A DNA stretch of 64,000 bases from Streptomyces fagopyri (GTDB lineage: Bacteria; Actinomycetota; Actinomycetes; Streptomycetales; Streptomycetaceae). Location: NCBI RefSeq assembly GCF_009498275.1, contig NZ_CP045643.1, positions 2,976,001 through 3,040,000 of the forward strand, given 5' to 3'. Position 1 is the stretch's first letter. Every line of letters starts with the position of its first letter. The translations under genes were made by a program, and so were the position numbers. Below are positions 1 through 6,625 of this stretch, piece after piece. The notes beneath the pieces are model-generated. The model worked only from the letters and a program-made list of their open reading frames with translations, had not been told where the DNA came from and searched no databases.

Positions 1-86
1 GACAGCTGCATGGCGCCGAGGACGGACTGTTCCGACGCTCGGTCGCGTGGTGGAACCCGTTCCATGTCGGGCTGGTCATCGGTCAT
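1..86 (-). CDS. DnaB-like replicative helicase, N-terminal fragment cut by window edge
   Basis: Only the first 29 codons lie in the window; the gene runs off the left edge. The visible peptide contains PPRDRASEQSVLGAMQLS, which matches the very conserved start of DnaB-type hexameric replicative helicases (PP.D..AEQSVLG...). The ATG at 86-84 overlaps the stop of the upstream winged-helix gene as ATGA, so the two are probably translationally coupled. In phage and plasmid replication modules a helicase directly follows an initiator or helicase-loader gene, which fits this order. The identification rests on about 20 conserved residues; the helicase core is not visible. Confidence 0.72.
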   Translation of the reverse strand, partial: MTDDQPDMERVPPRDRASEQSVLGAMQL

Positions 87-937
87 GCGGTCTTGCTCCT
101 GCGCGCGTCGGGGTGGCAGTCGGGGCATGGGGCGCCGTCGAGTAGCCGGAAGTTGGGGTTGAAGCGGGCTGCGGGGTTGTCGTCACCGCAGTGGCCGCAC
201 CAGGCCGGTGTCTTGGACGCGGGCTTGGTGGGCTGATCGGCGCGCCACTTCTCAGCGAGGGCGGCGAAGTCGTTGTTGTTCGCGACGGTGCGCCACCAGG
301 CCGGGCCGTTGGGCTTGTGGGTGGTGGTGATCCAGTCGATGAAGGTCTCTCTCTCGTCGTCGGCCACGGCGCCGGAGTCACGTACGAGTTGCTCAGCCAG
401 AGAGAGAGGAGGTAGTTGAGGAGATAGAGGAGTAGGGGGGTTCGATTCGAACCGGCTACGGTGCCAATTTGAACCGGCTACTCCGTCCGTAGGCGGTTCT
501 TTTTGGACCGACCCCTCGCTGTTGGGTGTCCGAATCGGACCGGCTACAGAGCCCGTTGTCGGTCCTGTTTGAACCTCCTTCGGAGACGTAGCCGGTTCGT
601 TCTGGACCGCCAACGTCAGCGGGCACCCGCAGCCGGCCTCACCGGGGCACCCGTCGGGATGCAGGTGGAGGAACCGGTACTTGGCGACCTTGCCGTTGTG
701 CCCGCCACCCGCATGCTCGATGACCTTTTCGTCCTGGAGGCGGGCCAGGATCTTCCGCATGTCGCGGTCGTTCTTCACCATGGCGTGCCGCATGATCTCG
801 GCGTCGACCGCGCTGTTCCACGTGAGGCGCGACCTATCGTTGGCGTCGTCTGCGAGGACCATCGCCGTCAACTTCTCGCGGTGGGTCAGAGAAGGCGGTG
901 CCCACACCTTCACCTCGCGGTACAGCTCGTAGCCCAT
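83..937 (-). CDS. Winged-helix protein with C-terminal zinc ribbon, putative element replication initiator or helicase loader
   Basis: This is a 284-residue protein. The ATG at 937 (MGYELYREVKVWAPPSLTHR) was chosen because it overlaps the upstream stop as TGATG; a longer frame upstream is arginine/proline-rich and looks non-coding. Residues about 1-95 resemble a helix-turn-helix or winged-helix domain (TWNSAVDAEIMRHAMVKN, then a helix-rich stretch ending near KVAKYRFLHL). Residues about 110-195 form a low-complexity Ser/Pro/Gly linker whose DNA carries the iteron-like repeats listed separately. The C-terminus has a CGHC...CPDC zinc-ribbon-like pair. A DnaB-like helicase gene follows in an ATGA overlap, so an origin-binding initiator or helicase loader (lambda O/P style) is plausible. 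That role is inferred from context, not from a recognised family. Confidence 0.6.
   Translation of the reverse strand: MGYELYREVKVWAPPSLTHREKLTAMVLADDANDRSRLTWNSAVDAEIMRHAMVKNDRDMRKILARLQDEKVIEHAGGGHNGKVAKYRFLHLHPDGCPGEAGCGCPLTLAVQNEPATSPKEVQTGPTTGSVAGPIRTPNSEGSVQKEPPTDGVAGSNWHRSRFESNPPTPLSPQLPPLSLAEQLVRDSGAVADDERETFIDWITTTHKPNGPAWWRTVANNNDFAALAEKWRADQPTKPASKTPAWCGHCGDDNPAARFNPNFRLLDGAPCPDCHPDARRSKTA
449..598. repeat. Iteron-like 11-bp repeats inside the putative initiator gene (candidate origin)
   Basis: The 11-mer GAACCGGCTAC occurs at 449-459 and 471-481, exactly 22 bp apart. One-mismatch copies lie at 537-547 (GGACCGGCTAC) and, inverted, at 489-499 (GTAGGCGGTTC). A perfect inverted copy is at 588-598. 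A purine-rich tract (about 397-440) lies immediately to the left. Five copies within 150 bp cannot be explained by protein repeats, because the copies lie in both orientations and encode different peptides. Iterons inside the initiator gene are known for lambda-type origins; the origin role here is inferred. Confidence 0.5.
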
Positions 938-1128
938 CAGGTGTTGTCGTCCTTGCGTGCGCCGGCGAAGCGGGTGTGGAACTCCCATGCCTGCCAGCCG
1001 TGGGCGGCGAGGCGCCGGAGTTCGGCGCGCGCTTCGGGGAGGGTGAGGCTGTACGTGCGGGCGATCCGGTGGGCCCAACGGCTACGGCCGCGGGCGGTCG
1101 GCCCTCGCCTCCGCTGTGTGTCGAGCAT
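937..1128 (-). CDS. Small basic hypothetical protein of the left element
   Basis: A 63-residue protein rich in Arg and Ala (central segment RTYSLTLPEARAELRRLAAHGWQAWEFHTR). Its stop overlaps the start of the downstream winged-helix gene as TGATG, so the two are likely co-translated. It has no cysteine clusters, membrane segment or recognisable domain; the middle looks helical and could be a small nucleic-acid-binding or accessory protein. No good Shine-Dalgarno sequence is visible in front of the ATG at 1128. I do not recognise the family. Confidence 0.5.
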   Translation of the reverse strand: MLDTQRRRGPTARGRSRWAHRIARTYSLTLPEARAELRRLAAHGWQAWEFHTRFAGARKDDNT

Positions 1129-1286
1129 GGTTCGTGGTCCGTTCGCGAGGGCTCGGCCGGTGCGGGTTGGCTAGTTCTTCTCTCCCTGTTGGGAGCGGCC
1201 TCGCGGTGATCAGGTCTAGGTGGTGCCTGCGCCCCGCCCGGCCGCCGAAGCAGCCGGGACGGGACGGCAGTTGCCGGGTGCTGACG

Positions 1287-1727
1287 TCACCTTTCGGCGT
1301 GCTCGGCGAGTTCACGGATCCGGGCGGGCGCACCGAGCGCGGTCGTCCTGACGATGTCCGGGTTGGCGCCGCCGCGGAGGCTGTCCGCGAGCAGGTCGAA
1401 GAGGTAGCCGTACCCGGCGCCCGCCTCGGCACGGCCCCGCTCGATCGCGGTGAACGCCCACAGCGGAGCGACGGTCGCGGCGCGCAGGGCCTCGGCGAAC
1501 TCGGCGCTGGCCTCGGTCTTGAGGACGCGGGCGATCTCCGGAGCGATCTCGGCGAGCCCGTCGCACATGTTGTCCAGCGTGGCGACCCGGTTCGGGTGGC
1601 GGAGCGCCTCCTCGTACGCGGCGCCAGCGACGTACAGGCCGGCCGCGGCGATGGTGGCGGAGTCGGTGCGCGGGCGTACGGCCTCGGCCGGAAGTGCGCT
1701 GGTGCTGGCCGTGAGGGTCTGTGCCAT
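1287..1727 (-). CDS. Hypothetical alanine-rich protein of the left element
   Basis: A 146-residue protein starting MAQTLTASTSALPAEAVRPR. The ATG at 1727 was preferred over longer upstream frames because the extension is arginine-rich and overlaps an intergenic stem. The sequence is predicted to be mostly helical (TIAAAGLYVAGAAYEEALRH, then EIARVLKTEASAEFAEALRA) with no membrane span, cysteine motif or nucleotide-binding loop. It belongs to the minus-strand gene series of the left integrated element, between the XRE regulator group and the replication genes. I do not recognise it; it may be a structural or regulatory accessory protein of the element. Confidence 0.5.
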   Translation of the reverse strand: MAQTLTASTSALPAEAVRPRTDSATIAAAGLYVAGAAYEEALRHPNRVATLDNMCDGLAEIAPEIARVLKTEASAEFAEALRAATVAPLWAFTAIERGRAEAGAGYGYLFDLLADSLRGGANPDIVRTTALGAPARIRELAEHAER

Positions 1728-1751
1728 AGTGCTTACATCCGTTCTGTTGAG

Positions 1752-1783
1752 GGCCCGGTCTGCTGTCGTAGGTGCGCCGGGCC
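1752..1783 (-). terminator. Possible stem-loop between small element genes
   Basis: GGCCCGG (1752-1758) and CCGGGCC (1777-1783) form a 7-bp stem with an 18-nt loop, in the gap upstream of the 1287-1727 gene and downstream of the small gene ending at 1850. No U-tract follows, so it may be a weak or processing hairpin only. Confidence 0.3.
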
Positions 1784-1849
1784 TTCGGCGTTTCTCGGTT
1801 CGGATAGGCCCCTGGCTACAGGCGTTGACGCGCCTGCTGGGGGCCGCTT

Positions 1850-2023
1850 TCATGCGGCAGTGGATACCTGGGAGTCGACGGCCACGAGGATGCGAAGGCG
1901 GGCCGTCTGCTCGGGGGCCAGCGGCGGGGCCAGGTCGACGGTCTCCGCGATGGAAAGCCAGTAGCTCTCCCCCGCGAGGTCTCCCCGTTCGGCAGCCGCG
2001 GCTGCCTTCTCCCGCGCTGTCAC
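1850..2023 (-). CDS. 57-residue hypothetical protein coupled to the XRE regulator
   Basis: The frame starts with GTG at 2023, which overlaps the stop of the XRE regulator gene as GTGA, so reinitiation is likely. The peptide begins MTAREKAAAAAERGDLAGES and continues YWLSIAETVDLAPPLAPEQT, ending in a hydrophobic strand-like stretch (ARLRILVAVDS). The amphipathic, uninterrupted composition and the exact coupling argue that it is real, although it is short. Function is unknown. Position directly after a repressor suggests an accessory or antagonist of the regulator, which is inference only. Confidence 0.5.
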   Translation of the reverse strand: MTAREKAAAAAERGDLAGESYWLSIAETVDLAPPLAPEQTARLRILVAVDSQVSTAA

Positions 2024-2259
2024 GCCACTTCCCTGAGGGTGCGGATCGCCTCGACGTAACGGGCGAGCAGCTCCCCGCGGGGCTCACGGGCGCCGGTCTC
2101 CCAATGCCCTACTGCCTGACGCGTGGCGCCCACGATGTCGGCGAGTTCCTGCTGCGACAGTCCGGCTTCTTCCCTGAGTCCTCGGCGTTCGTCCGGGGGC
2201 GGCAGGTCGACGCGGATGCGCAGCCGAGAGCGGATTTGCTCCGCTACTGTTGCGGCCAT
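2020..2259 (-). CDS. XRE-family (Cro/CI-type) repressor of the left element
   Basis: A 79-residue DNA-binding protein. Residues about 28-65 (LREEAGLSQQELADIVGATR, then QAVGHWETGAREP) form a canonical XRE helix-turn-helix, followed by a short helix; there is no separate oligomerisation or peptidase domain. The ATG at 2259 (MAATVAEQIRSRLRIRVDLP) was chosen because the further upstream start would read into the operator region. It is divergent from the 2369-2944 gene across an intergenic region with inverted repeats, the usual layout of a lysogeny or copy-control switch. It is probably an autoregulated repressor. Confidence 0.75.
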   Translation of the reverse strand: MAATVAEQIRSRLRIRVDLPPPDERRGLREEAGLSQQELADIVGATRQAVGHWETGAREPRGELLARYVEAIRTLREVA

Positions 2260-2275
2260 GTAGCCATGTTCCCAG

Positions 2276-2359
2276 ACTTGGTGAGTAAGTTCAACCATGT
2301 CACGCGACCTGGTGCATGTTGACCGCGTGCAGCGCTGTAGCGATACTCACCAGGTGACT
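2276..2359. promoter_or_regulatory. Divergent operator/promoter region of the left element
   Basis: TTGACC (2319-2324), a 17-bp spacer and GATACT (2342-2347) form a good sigma-70-type promoter for the rightward gene. The near-perfect palindrome ACTCACCAGGTGACT (2345-2359) overlaps the -10 element. A related half site, GGTGAGT, lies at 2280-2286 just upstream of the XRE gene. These are likely binding sites for the XRE repressor, which would block rightward transcription. Confidence 0.55.
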
Positions 2360-2368
2360 AAAGGAGAC

Positions 2369-2944
2369 ATGGTGACGGGCGCAGAGCACTCGAAGCCGAC
2401 CGTTCGCGCATCGCTGACCAGCGGTGACGGCGACACGGTGGCCACCTTCGAATGCGAATCCCCTTCAGGCGAGTGGCTCGCGAACGGCGACGTAAGCCGT
2501 AAGGATCAGGGACTCGTCATCTCTCGTCTCGAAGTCAGACCAGGCGCGCGCGCAGCTGGCGGAGTGACGGGCGGCATGGTGCAGAAGGTGCCGGTCGGCC
2601 AGATTTTGCGCCACGTCCGAGCAGAACTGGGCCCCGACGCTGGCCCTACGACGACGCTTCCTGACATCGAACTTGCTCAGCGCATTCGTGAGGGCGGACG
2701 CGTGTCCCTCGACGATGAACTGCTTCGCGCGGTGGCGCACCGCTACTGGCTCTACACCGGCCCGGGCCAGCCGCCGGGAGCAGTCAAGCGTCTCGCCGCC
2801 GACTTCAATCGGCCGGAAGAGACCATCCGCACCTGGGTTGCGCGAGCGCGCCGCGAAGGCTGGTTGGGGCCCAGCGTGAAGGGCCGCGCTGGCGCCGAGC
2901 CCGGGCCCAAGCTGAGGCACGAGTTCGAGATCGGCTTCAGGTAG
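2369..2944 (+). CDS. Hypothetical protein with helix-turn-helix-like segment
   Basis: A 191-residue protein. The ATG at 2369 is preceded by a clear AAAGGAG ribosome-binding site and lies just after the operator-overlapped promoter, so this start is well supported. Residues about 1-70 look beta-rich (TVRASLTSGDGDTVATFECE). Residues about 138-170 (AVKRLAADFNRPEETIRTWV, then ARARREGWL) look like a helix-turn-helix of the kind that selects DNA or follows a sigma-4-like fold. It is the only rightward gene before the integrase and is probably repressed by the divergent XRE protein. A terminator follows 10 bp after the stop. Function unknown; a regulator is the best guess. Confidence 0.6.
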   Translation: MVTGAEHSKPTVRASLTSGDGDTVATFECESPSGEWLANGDVSRKDQGLVISRLEVRPGARAAGGVTGGMVQKVPVGQILRHVRAELGPDAGPTTTLPDIELAQRIREGGRVSLDDELLRAVAHRYWLYTGPGQPPGAVKRLAADFNRPEETIRTWVARARREGWLGPSVKGRAGAEPGPKLRHEFEIGFR

Positions 2945-2954
2945 GAACATGCTG

Positions 2955-2990
2955 ACGAGGCCCGGCCTGATCTCTCAGGTCGGGCCTCGT
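2955..2990. terminator. Bidirectional terminator between convergent genes
   Basis: A 16-bp stem with one mismatch (2955-2970 against 2975-2990; core ACGAGGCCCG / CGGGCCTCGT) and a TCTC loop lies between the rightward hypothetical gene and the leftward integrase gene. The position suits termination from both sides. Confidence 0.7.
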
Positions 2991-3009
2991 GGGTGTCCTA
3001 CTTCTCCGC

Positions 3010-4824
3010 CTACCGGGGCGCCTTCCACTCGATGCGCACCGCGCTCGGGTCAAAGTAGACAGCCCCCGTCCCCGGCTTGAAGCCCTTCGGCCGGCCCCGG
3101 CGCGACGGCAGCACCGTCACCGTCATGAGGGCGTCGATGATCGCCCGCTTCCGCTCCAGCGTGTACGCCTCCCACGCCTGCTCGAACCCCGGCGTACCGA
3201 TGGGCAGCCGCGCGAGGAGCGGCACCGTGGCACGGCGAGACATCTCCCCCTCGATCTCCGTGAGCTTGGACCGCGTGCGCGCGGTGCCGTCGAGCATCTG
3301 CTTCCGGGTGATCAGGTCGTCGGCGTAGTCGGCGCTGTACTGGTCCAGCTTCACGCGCAGGGTGTTGGCCCGGAGCGCCAGCTGCTCCGTGGACTCCCCC
3401 ACCTTCGGGCTCGGCACGAACAGGCTCACCGCGTCCGGACGGCTCAGCCGCTCGACGACGAGTGCCTCCACGTACCCGTCGAGCAGCTCCGCGGTTCGCG
3501 TCACGTGCACCGCAGCCCGGCACCGGTAGGCAATTTTGGTGGCTCCGCTACTCCGCCCGGAGGTTGAGCAGCGCATCGTCTCGCGGCATCCTCGCCGCCC
3601 TTCCGGGACGGGGACGACCTCGGCGGCCTTCAGCTTCCCGAACTCCGCCTCCAGCTCCCTGGGTGTCCACTGTTGCCCGTCGGGGCCGTCAGCGGCCACG
3701 TACAGGGGCAGCGCGTCGTCGTCCTCGGCGTACCCGGAGAACAGGAACACGCGGCCGTCAGGGGCCGTGTACCGCCCCACGAGGGCCCCGCACACATAGA
3801 GGCCGGACCCCAGCCACTTACGAGCGTTCCCGAACGACGTGCGGCGCTCCGGCTGCTCCAGGATCGTCTTCGCTGCCCGCCACTTCTCCTCTGTCGTCAA
3901 CGGCGGCCACGCCGCCTTCCCGACGATCTCGCCGCGGTGGTCCATCAGGCCGGCGTTCCGGGGCCGCAGCAGCACGCGGCGTAGCTCCGTGTGCTTCCAG
4001 CCGCGTCCGGTCGGCTCGGTCCGGGTGCCGTCCTCCAGCCGCTTCCTGCGGGGCACGGTGAGCACCTTGTCAGCTGTCCACCGGCGGACGATGGAGCCGA
4101 GGGATTCACCGGCGATGACGGAGTCGATGGCCTTGTCGACGAGCCAGGCCTCGGAGCCTTCGACGATGTGGGCCGGGCCGCCGCACGCGCCGCAGTGGGC
4201 CGCGACGGCGAAGTCGTCCCCGGTCTCGGTGTCCGTGCGCGTGATGACGAAGTCCGTGGCCGCGGTGCACGCGAGGCATTCCAGGGAGCGGGGGGTTACG
4301 CCGTCGCTCTCGTAGCCGAACGGGCGGGGGCCGCCGCGGTAGGTGCCTTCCCGGAGGCTGTCCTGCTTCGCGTCGCGGACCCGCTCGGCGATCTCCTCGG
4401 CCTCGTGCTGGTCGTCGACGGCTTTCCGCCGGGCCTCGCGCCGGCCGTCGGCGGTGGTGAGGTCGTAGGTGCCGCCCTTGACGGTGGCTACGAGGAGGCT
4501 TCTCTCCTCGACGAGGTCGAGGAAGTCGAAGGCCTCGCGGTAGCGGCGCTGGAGGCGGCGTGAGGTGAGTGCAAGGACGCCGTCCGCCTCGCCGCTGCGG
4601 AGCATCTTGAGCATGCGGTCGTACTTGGGGCGCCGCTTGCCTGAGTAGGCGCTGATGTCGTTCTCGATCAGGACCTCGACGACGTCAACGTCCAGTTCCT
4701 CGGCGAGCTTTCGGCAGTCGCGTTCCTGGCGCCGTACCCCGTAGCGGCGGCCTTCGCGGTCGTCTGAGATACGGGCGTAGATCACGACGCGGCGCCGGGC
4801 ACCGGCGGCAGGCTCGGTCTTCAT
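3010..4824 (-). CDS. int: Large serine recombinase (site-specific integrase) of the left element
   Basis: A 604-residue member of the phiC31-like large serine integrases. Residues 15-20 (IYARIS) place the nucleophilic serine at Ser20, and SRRLQRR (88-94) is the conserved arginine-rich active-site loop. A recombinase domain follows (GGPRPFGYESDGVTPRS near 164-180). The C-terminal half has a zinc-ribbon/coiled-coil region with a long helix near 480-540 (LDQYSADYADDLITRKQMLD). An unusual cysteine set, C183/C186 and C211/C214, lies between the catalytic and recombinase parts, whereas the usual second CxxC of the distal zinc ribbon seems incomplete (LYVCGALVGRYT). The gene abuts the comM junction, as expected for attachment sites next to int. 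It catalyses attP x attB integration. Confidence 0.95.
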   Translation of the reverse strand: MKTEPAAGARRRVVIYARISDDREGRRYGVRRQERDCRKLAEELDVDVVEVLIENDISAYSGKRRPKYDRMLKMLRSGEADGVLALTSRRLQRRYREAFDFLDLVEERSLLVATVKGGTYDLTTADGRREARRKAVDDQHEAEEIAERVRDAKQDSLREGTYRGGPRPFGYESDGVTPRSLECLACTAATDFVITRTDTETGDDFAVAAHCGACGGPAHIVEGSEAWLVDKAIDSVIAGESLGSIVRRWTADKVLTVPRRKRLEDGTRTEPTGRGWKHTELRRVLLRPRNAGLMDHRGEIVGKAAWPPLTTEEKWRAAKTILEQPERRTSFGNARKWLGSGLYVCGALVGRYTAPDGRVFLFSGYAEDDDALPLYVAADGPDGQQWTPRELEAEFGKLKAAEVVPVPEGRRGCRETMRCSTSGRSSGATKIAYRCRAAVHVTRTAELLDGYVEALVVERLSRPDAVSLFVPSPKVGESTEQLALRANTLRVKLDQYSADYADDLITRKQMLDGTARTRSKLTEIEGEMSRRATVPLLARLPIGTPGFEQAWEAYTLERKRAIIDALMTVTVLPSRRGRPKGFKPGTGAVYFDPSAVRIEWKAPR

Positions 4825-4835
4825 AGCCCAATACG

Positions 4836-4885
4836 GTAGCGCTTAAAGGCGTCCTTGCGTAGCGCTTGACAGGTCGAACCCGCTG
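4836..4885. other. Right-hand attachment junction of the left element (within comM)
   Basis: Reading leftward, the comM coding sequence is normal as far as PKGGSGFDL (about 4870-4895), then changes to unrelated residues and stops. The crossover is therefore near 4865-4880, directly upstream of the integrase gene. A 9-bp direct repeat, GTAGCGCTT, lies at 4836-4844 and 4859-4867, 23 bp apart, on the element side. The exact core cannot be defined without the other junction, which is outside the window. Confidence 0.6.
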
Positions 4886-5118
4886 CCGCCCTTGGGCACC
4901 GAGGCCGGGCTCAGGCCCACGGTGAGCTTCTTCTGGGGCCACACCGCGCCGGAGTTCACCACTGCCGCGCGGACCCGGTCCCTGCTCTCGGAGAGGCTCT
5001 TGTCGGGGAGGCCGACCAGGGTGAACGCCGCGACGCCCGGTTCCAGGTCCGCCTGGACCTCGACGACCACGCCCTCGACGCCGACCAGGGCCACCGAGCA
5101 CGTACGCGCGAACCCCAT
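4843..5118 (-). pseudogene. comM: comM/yifB (Mg-chelatase-like AAA protein), 5' part truncated by element insertion
   Basis: The 91-residue frame starts [20 protein letters not shown] and matches the N-terminal ribosomal-S5-like fold of the YifB/ComM family through LTVGLSPASVPKGGSGFDL. It then ends in eight foreign residues at the integrase side. The intact family has about 500 residues with a central AAA+ magnesium-chelatase domain, all of which is missing here. The ATG overlaps the yraN stop as TGATG, preserving the original operon coupling. ComM is a helicase acting in branch migration during transformation and recombination in other bacteria. The remaining 3' part presumably lies beyond the left end of the element. 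Confidence 0.88.
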
Positions 5119-5489
5119 CAGGCCGCTCCCCGCGCGTGCTCGACCACGGGTGCGCCGCGGTCGGGGAGGAGGACGCCGATCAGGTCGATGCGGACACCGC
5201 CGGGCGGGGCTCCGCCGTGTTCCTGGAGCCAGCGCTCCGCCAGGCCGCGCAGGCGCTGTGCCTTGGCCGGGGTGACGGCCGCCATCGGGTGCTCGAAGGC
5301 CCCCGTCCTGCGTGTCTTGACCTCGCAGACGACGAGCGCGTCGCCGTCCCGGGCCACGATGTCGATCTCGCCGGTCCTGCCGGAGCGCCAGTTGCGCGCC
5401 AGGACGGTCATTCCGGTCTCGGTCAGCCGCCGTGCGGCCAGGTCCTCGCCGTACTTGCCGAGTGCGTTGCGTGCCTTGGACGTCTTCAT
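5118..5489 (-). CDS. YraN/UPF0102 family nuclease-like protein
   Basis: A 123-residue protein. The ATG at 5489 ([20 protein letters not shown]) matches the usual family start; the upstream in-frame extension is Gly-rich and unlikely to be translated. The family has a PD-(D/E)xK nuclease-like core: [18 protein letters not shown] followed by VVCEVKTRR supplies the E/D and ExK residues. It is thought to act in DNA or RNA processing, but its exact role is unsettled. Its stop overlaps the comM start, and in Streptomyces it normally precedes comM and dprA. Truncation of comM downstream does not disturb this frame. Confidence 0.85.
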   Translation of the reverse strand: MKTSKARNALGKYGEDLAARRLTETGMTVLARNWRSGRTGEIDIVARDGDALVVCEVKTRRTGAFEHPMAAVTPAKAQRLRGLAERWLQEHGGAPPGGVRIDLIGVLLPDRGAPVVEHARGAA

Positions 5490-5652
5490 GTCGGCACCAC
5501 CTCCGGCGCCAACATTGCGGCCGCGTCCGCCCACTGTTGGATCTTGGTGGACAGGCGGCCGACTGGGGACAACTCCGTCACCCTCACGAGTGATCGTCGT
5601 CCGTCAGCGGCCGCCTGCCGTACTCACGCGGTCATGGGGTCCCCCGCGGCGT

Positions 5653-5961
5653 TCAGCCGCCGGGCAGCTCCAGATCGCTCTTGTTCAGCTCCTCGATGTT
5701 CACGTCCTTGAACGTGAGCACCCGTACCTGTTTCACGAAGCGCGCGGGCCGGTACATGTCCCACACCCAGGCGTCCGCCATGGACACCTCGAAGAAAACC
5801 TCACCCTGGACCGAGTGCACCTGCATCTCGTAGTCGTTGGTGAGATAGAAGCGCCGTTCGGTCTCGATCACGTATTTGAACAGACCGACGACGTCGCGGT
5901 ACTCCCGATAGAGCTTCAGCTCCATCTCGGTCTCGTACTTCTCGAGGTCCTCGGCGCTCAT
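5653..5961 (-). CDS. DUF2469 family actinobacterial conserved protein
   Basis: A 102-residue protein starting MSAEDLEKYETEMELKLYRE. The sequence is nearly invariant among actinobacteria in my recollection (YRDVVGLFKYVIETERRFYL, then EVFFEVSMADAWVWDMYRPA). It has no membrane span or catalytic motif. The family function is unknown, although its place between signal peptidase/NUDIX genes and yraN is conserved. The ATG at 5961 is followed by an uninterrupted conserved N-terminus, so the longer upstream frame is rejected. Confidence 0.88.
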   Translation of the reverse strand: MSAEDLEKYETEMELKLYREYRDVVGLFKYVIETERRFYLTNDYEMQVHSVQGEVFFEVSMADAWVWDMYRPARFVKQVRVLTFKDVNIEELNKSDLELPGG

Positions 5962-6016
5962 GGCATGTTCCCCTTCAGCCGTGCGTCCCCCTATTGTGCG
6001 CCAGCACCGCGAGCCC

Positions 6017-6625
6017 CTAGACGATTTCGGTGTCGAGGACCTCGGGCCGGGCCGGGGGACCCTCGTCGAGCAGCCTCCGCAGCAGCTCGGCGAGCCTGGT
6101 CGGATACACCGTCTCATGTGCCTCGGTCAGTTCCTGGCACGTCCACCAGCGCGCTCCGGCGACACTTCGCCGTTCCAGCTCCGTCAGCCCGGCGGCGACG
6201 GTTCCCGTCTGGGTGGTACGGGCCAGGAAGTACCATTCGTCCTGGTCCCAGCGGCGTCCCGCGAAGGGGAACGAGCATCTGCGCCGCCACAGCACCGGGC
6301 CCAGTTCGACCTCGGTGATGCCGGTCTCCTCCTCGAGTTCCCGCAGCGCGGCCCGCTCACGGGTCTCGTCGCCCTCCAGGCCGCCGCCGGGGGTGAACCA
6401 CCAGTCGTCCGCGGGATCGTCCGGCTCATGTCCGTGCAGCAGCAGAATGCGCTCCTGCGCGTCGAGGAGCACCACCCGGGCGACTCTCCGCAGCCCGCCG
6501 TCGTACGAGTCCGCTCCCGGGCCGGTGCCCGGGGCCCGCTCCGGTGCCACGGGCGGCATGGCGGCCGGTCCGGGCCGGGCGGTCTTTCCGGACGGCCCGG
6601 ACGGCCCGGACGGCTCAGCCGACAC
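6017..6625 (-). CDS. NUDIX hydrolase
   Basis: A 202-residue protein with a Pro/Gly-rich N-terminal tail of about 45 residues, then a NUDIX fold. The Nudix box (GGGLEGDETRERAALRELEE followed by ETGI) provides the metal-binding glutamates of the REXXEE signature. It hydrolyses nucleoside-diphosphate-linked substrates; the precise substrate cannot be inferred. The GTG start at 6625 overlaps the end of the sipZ gene by 11 bp, consistent with an operon in which sipZ is first. No signal peptide is visible, so the enzyme is cytosolic. Confidence 0.85.
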   Translation of the reverse strand: MSAEPSGPSGPSGKTARPGPAAMPPVAPERAPGTGPGADSYDGGLRRVARVVLLDAQERILLLHGHEPDDPADDWWFTPGGGLEGDETRERAALRELEEETGITEVELGPVLWRRRCSFPFAGRRWDQDEWYFLARTTQTGTVAAGLTELERRSVAGARWWTCQELTEAHETVYPTRLAELLRRLLDEGPPARPEVLDTEIV

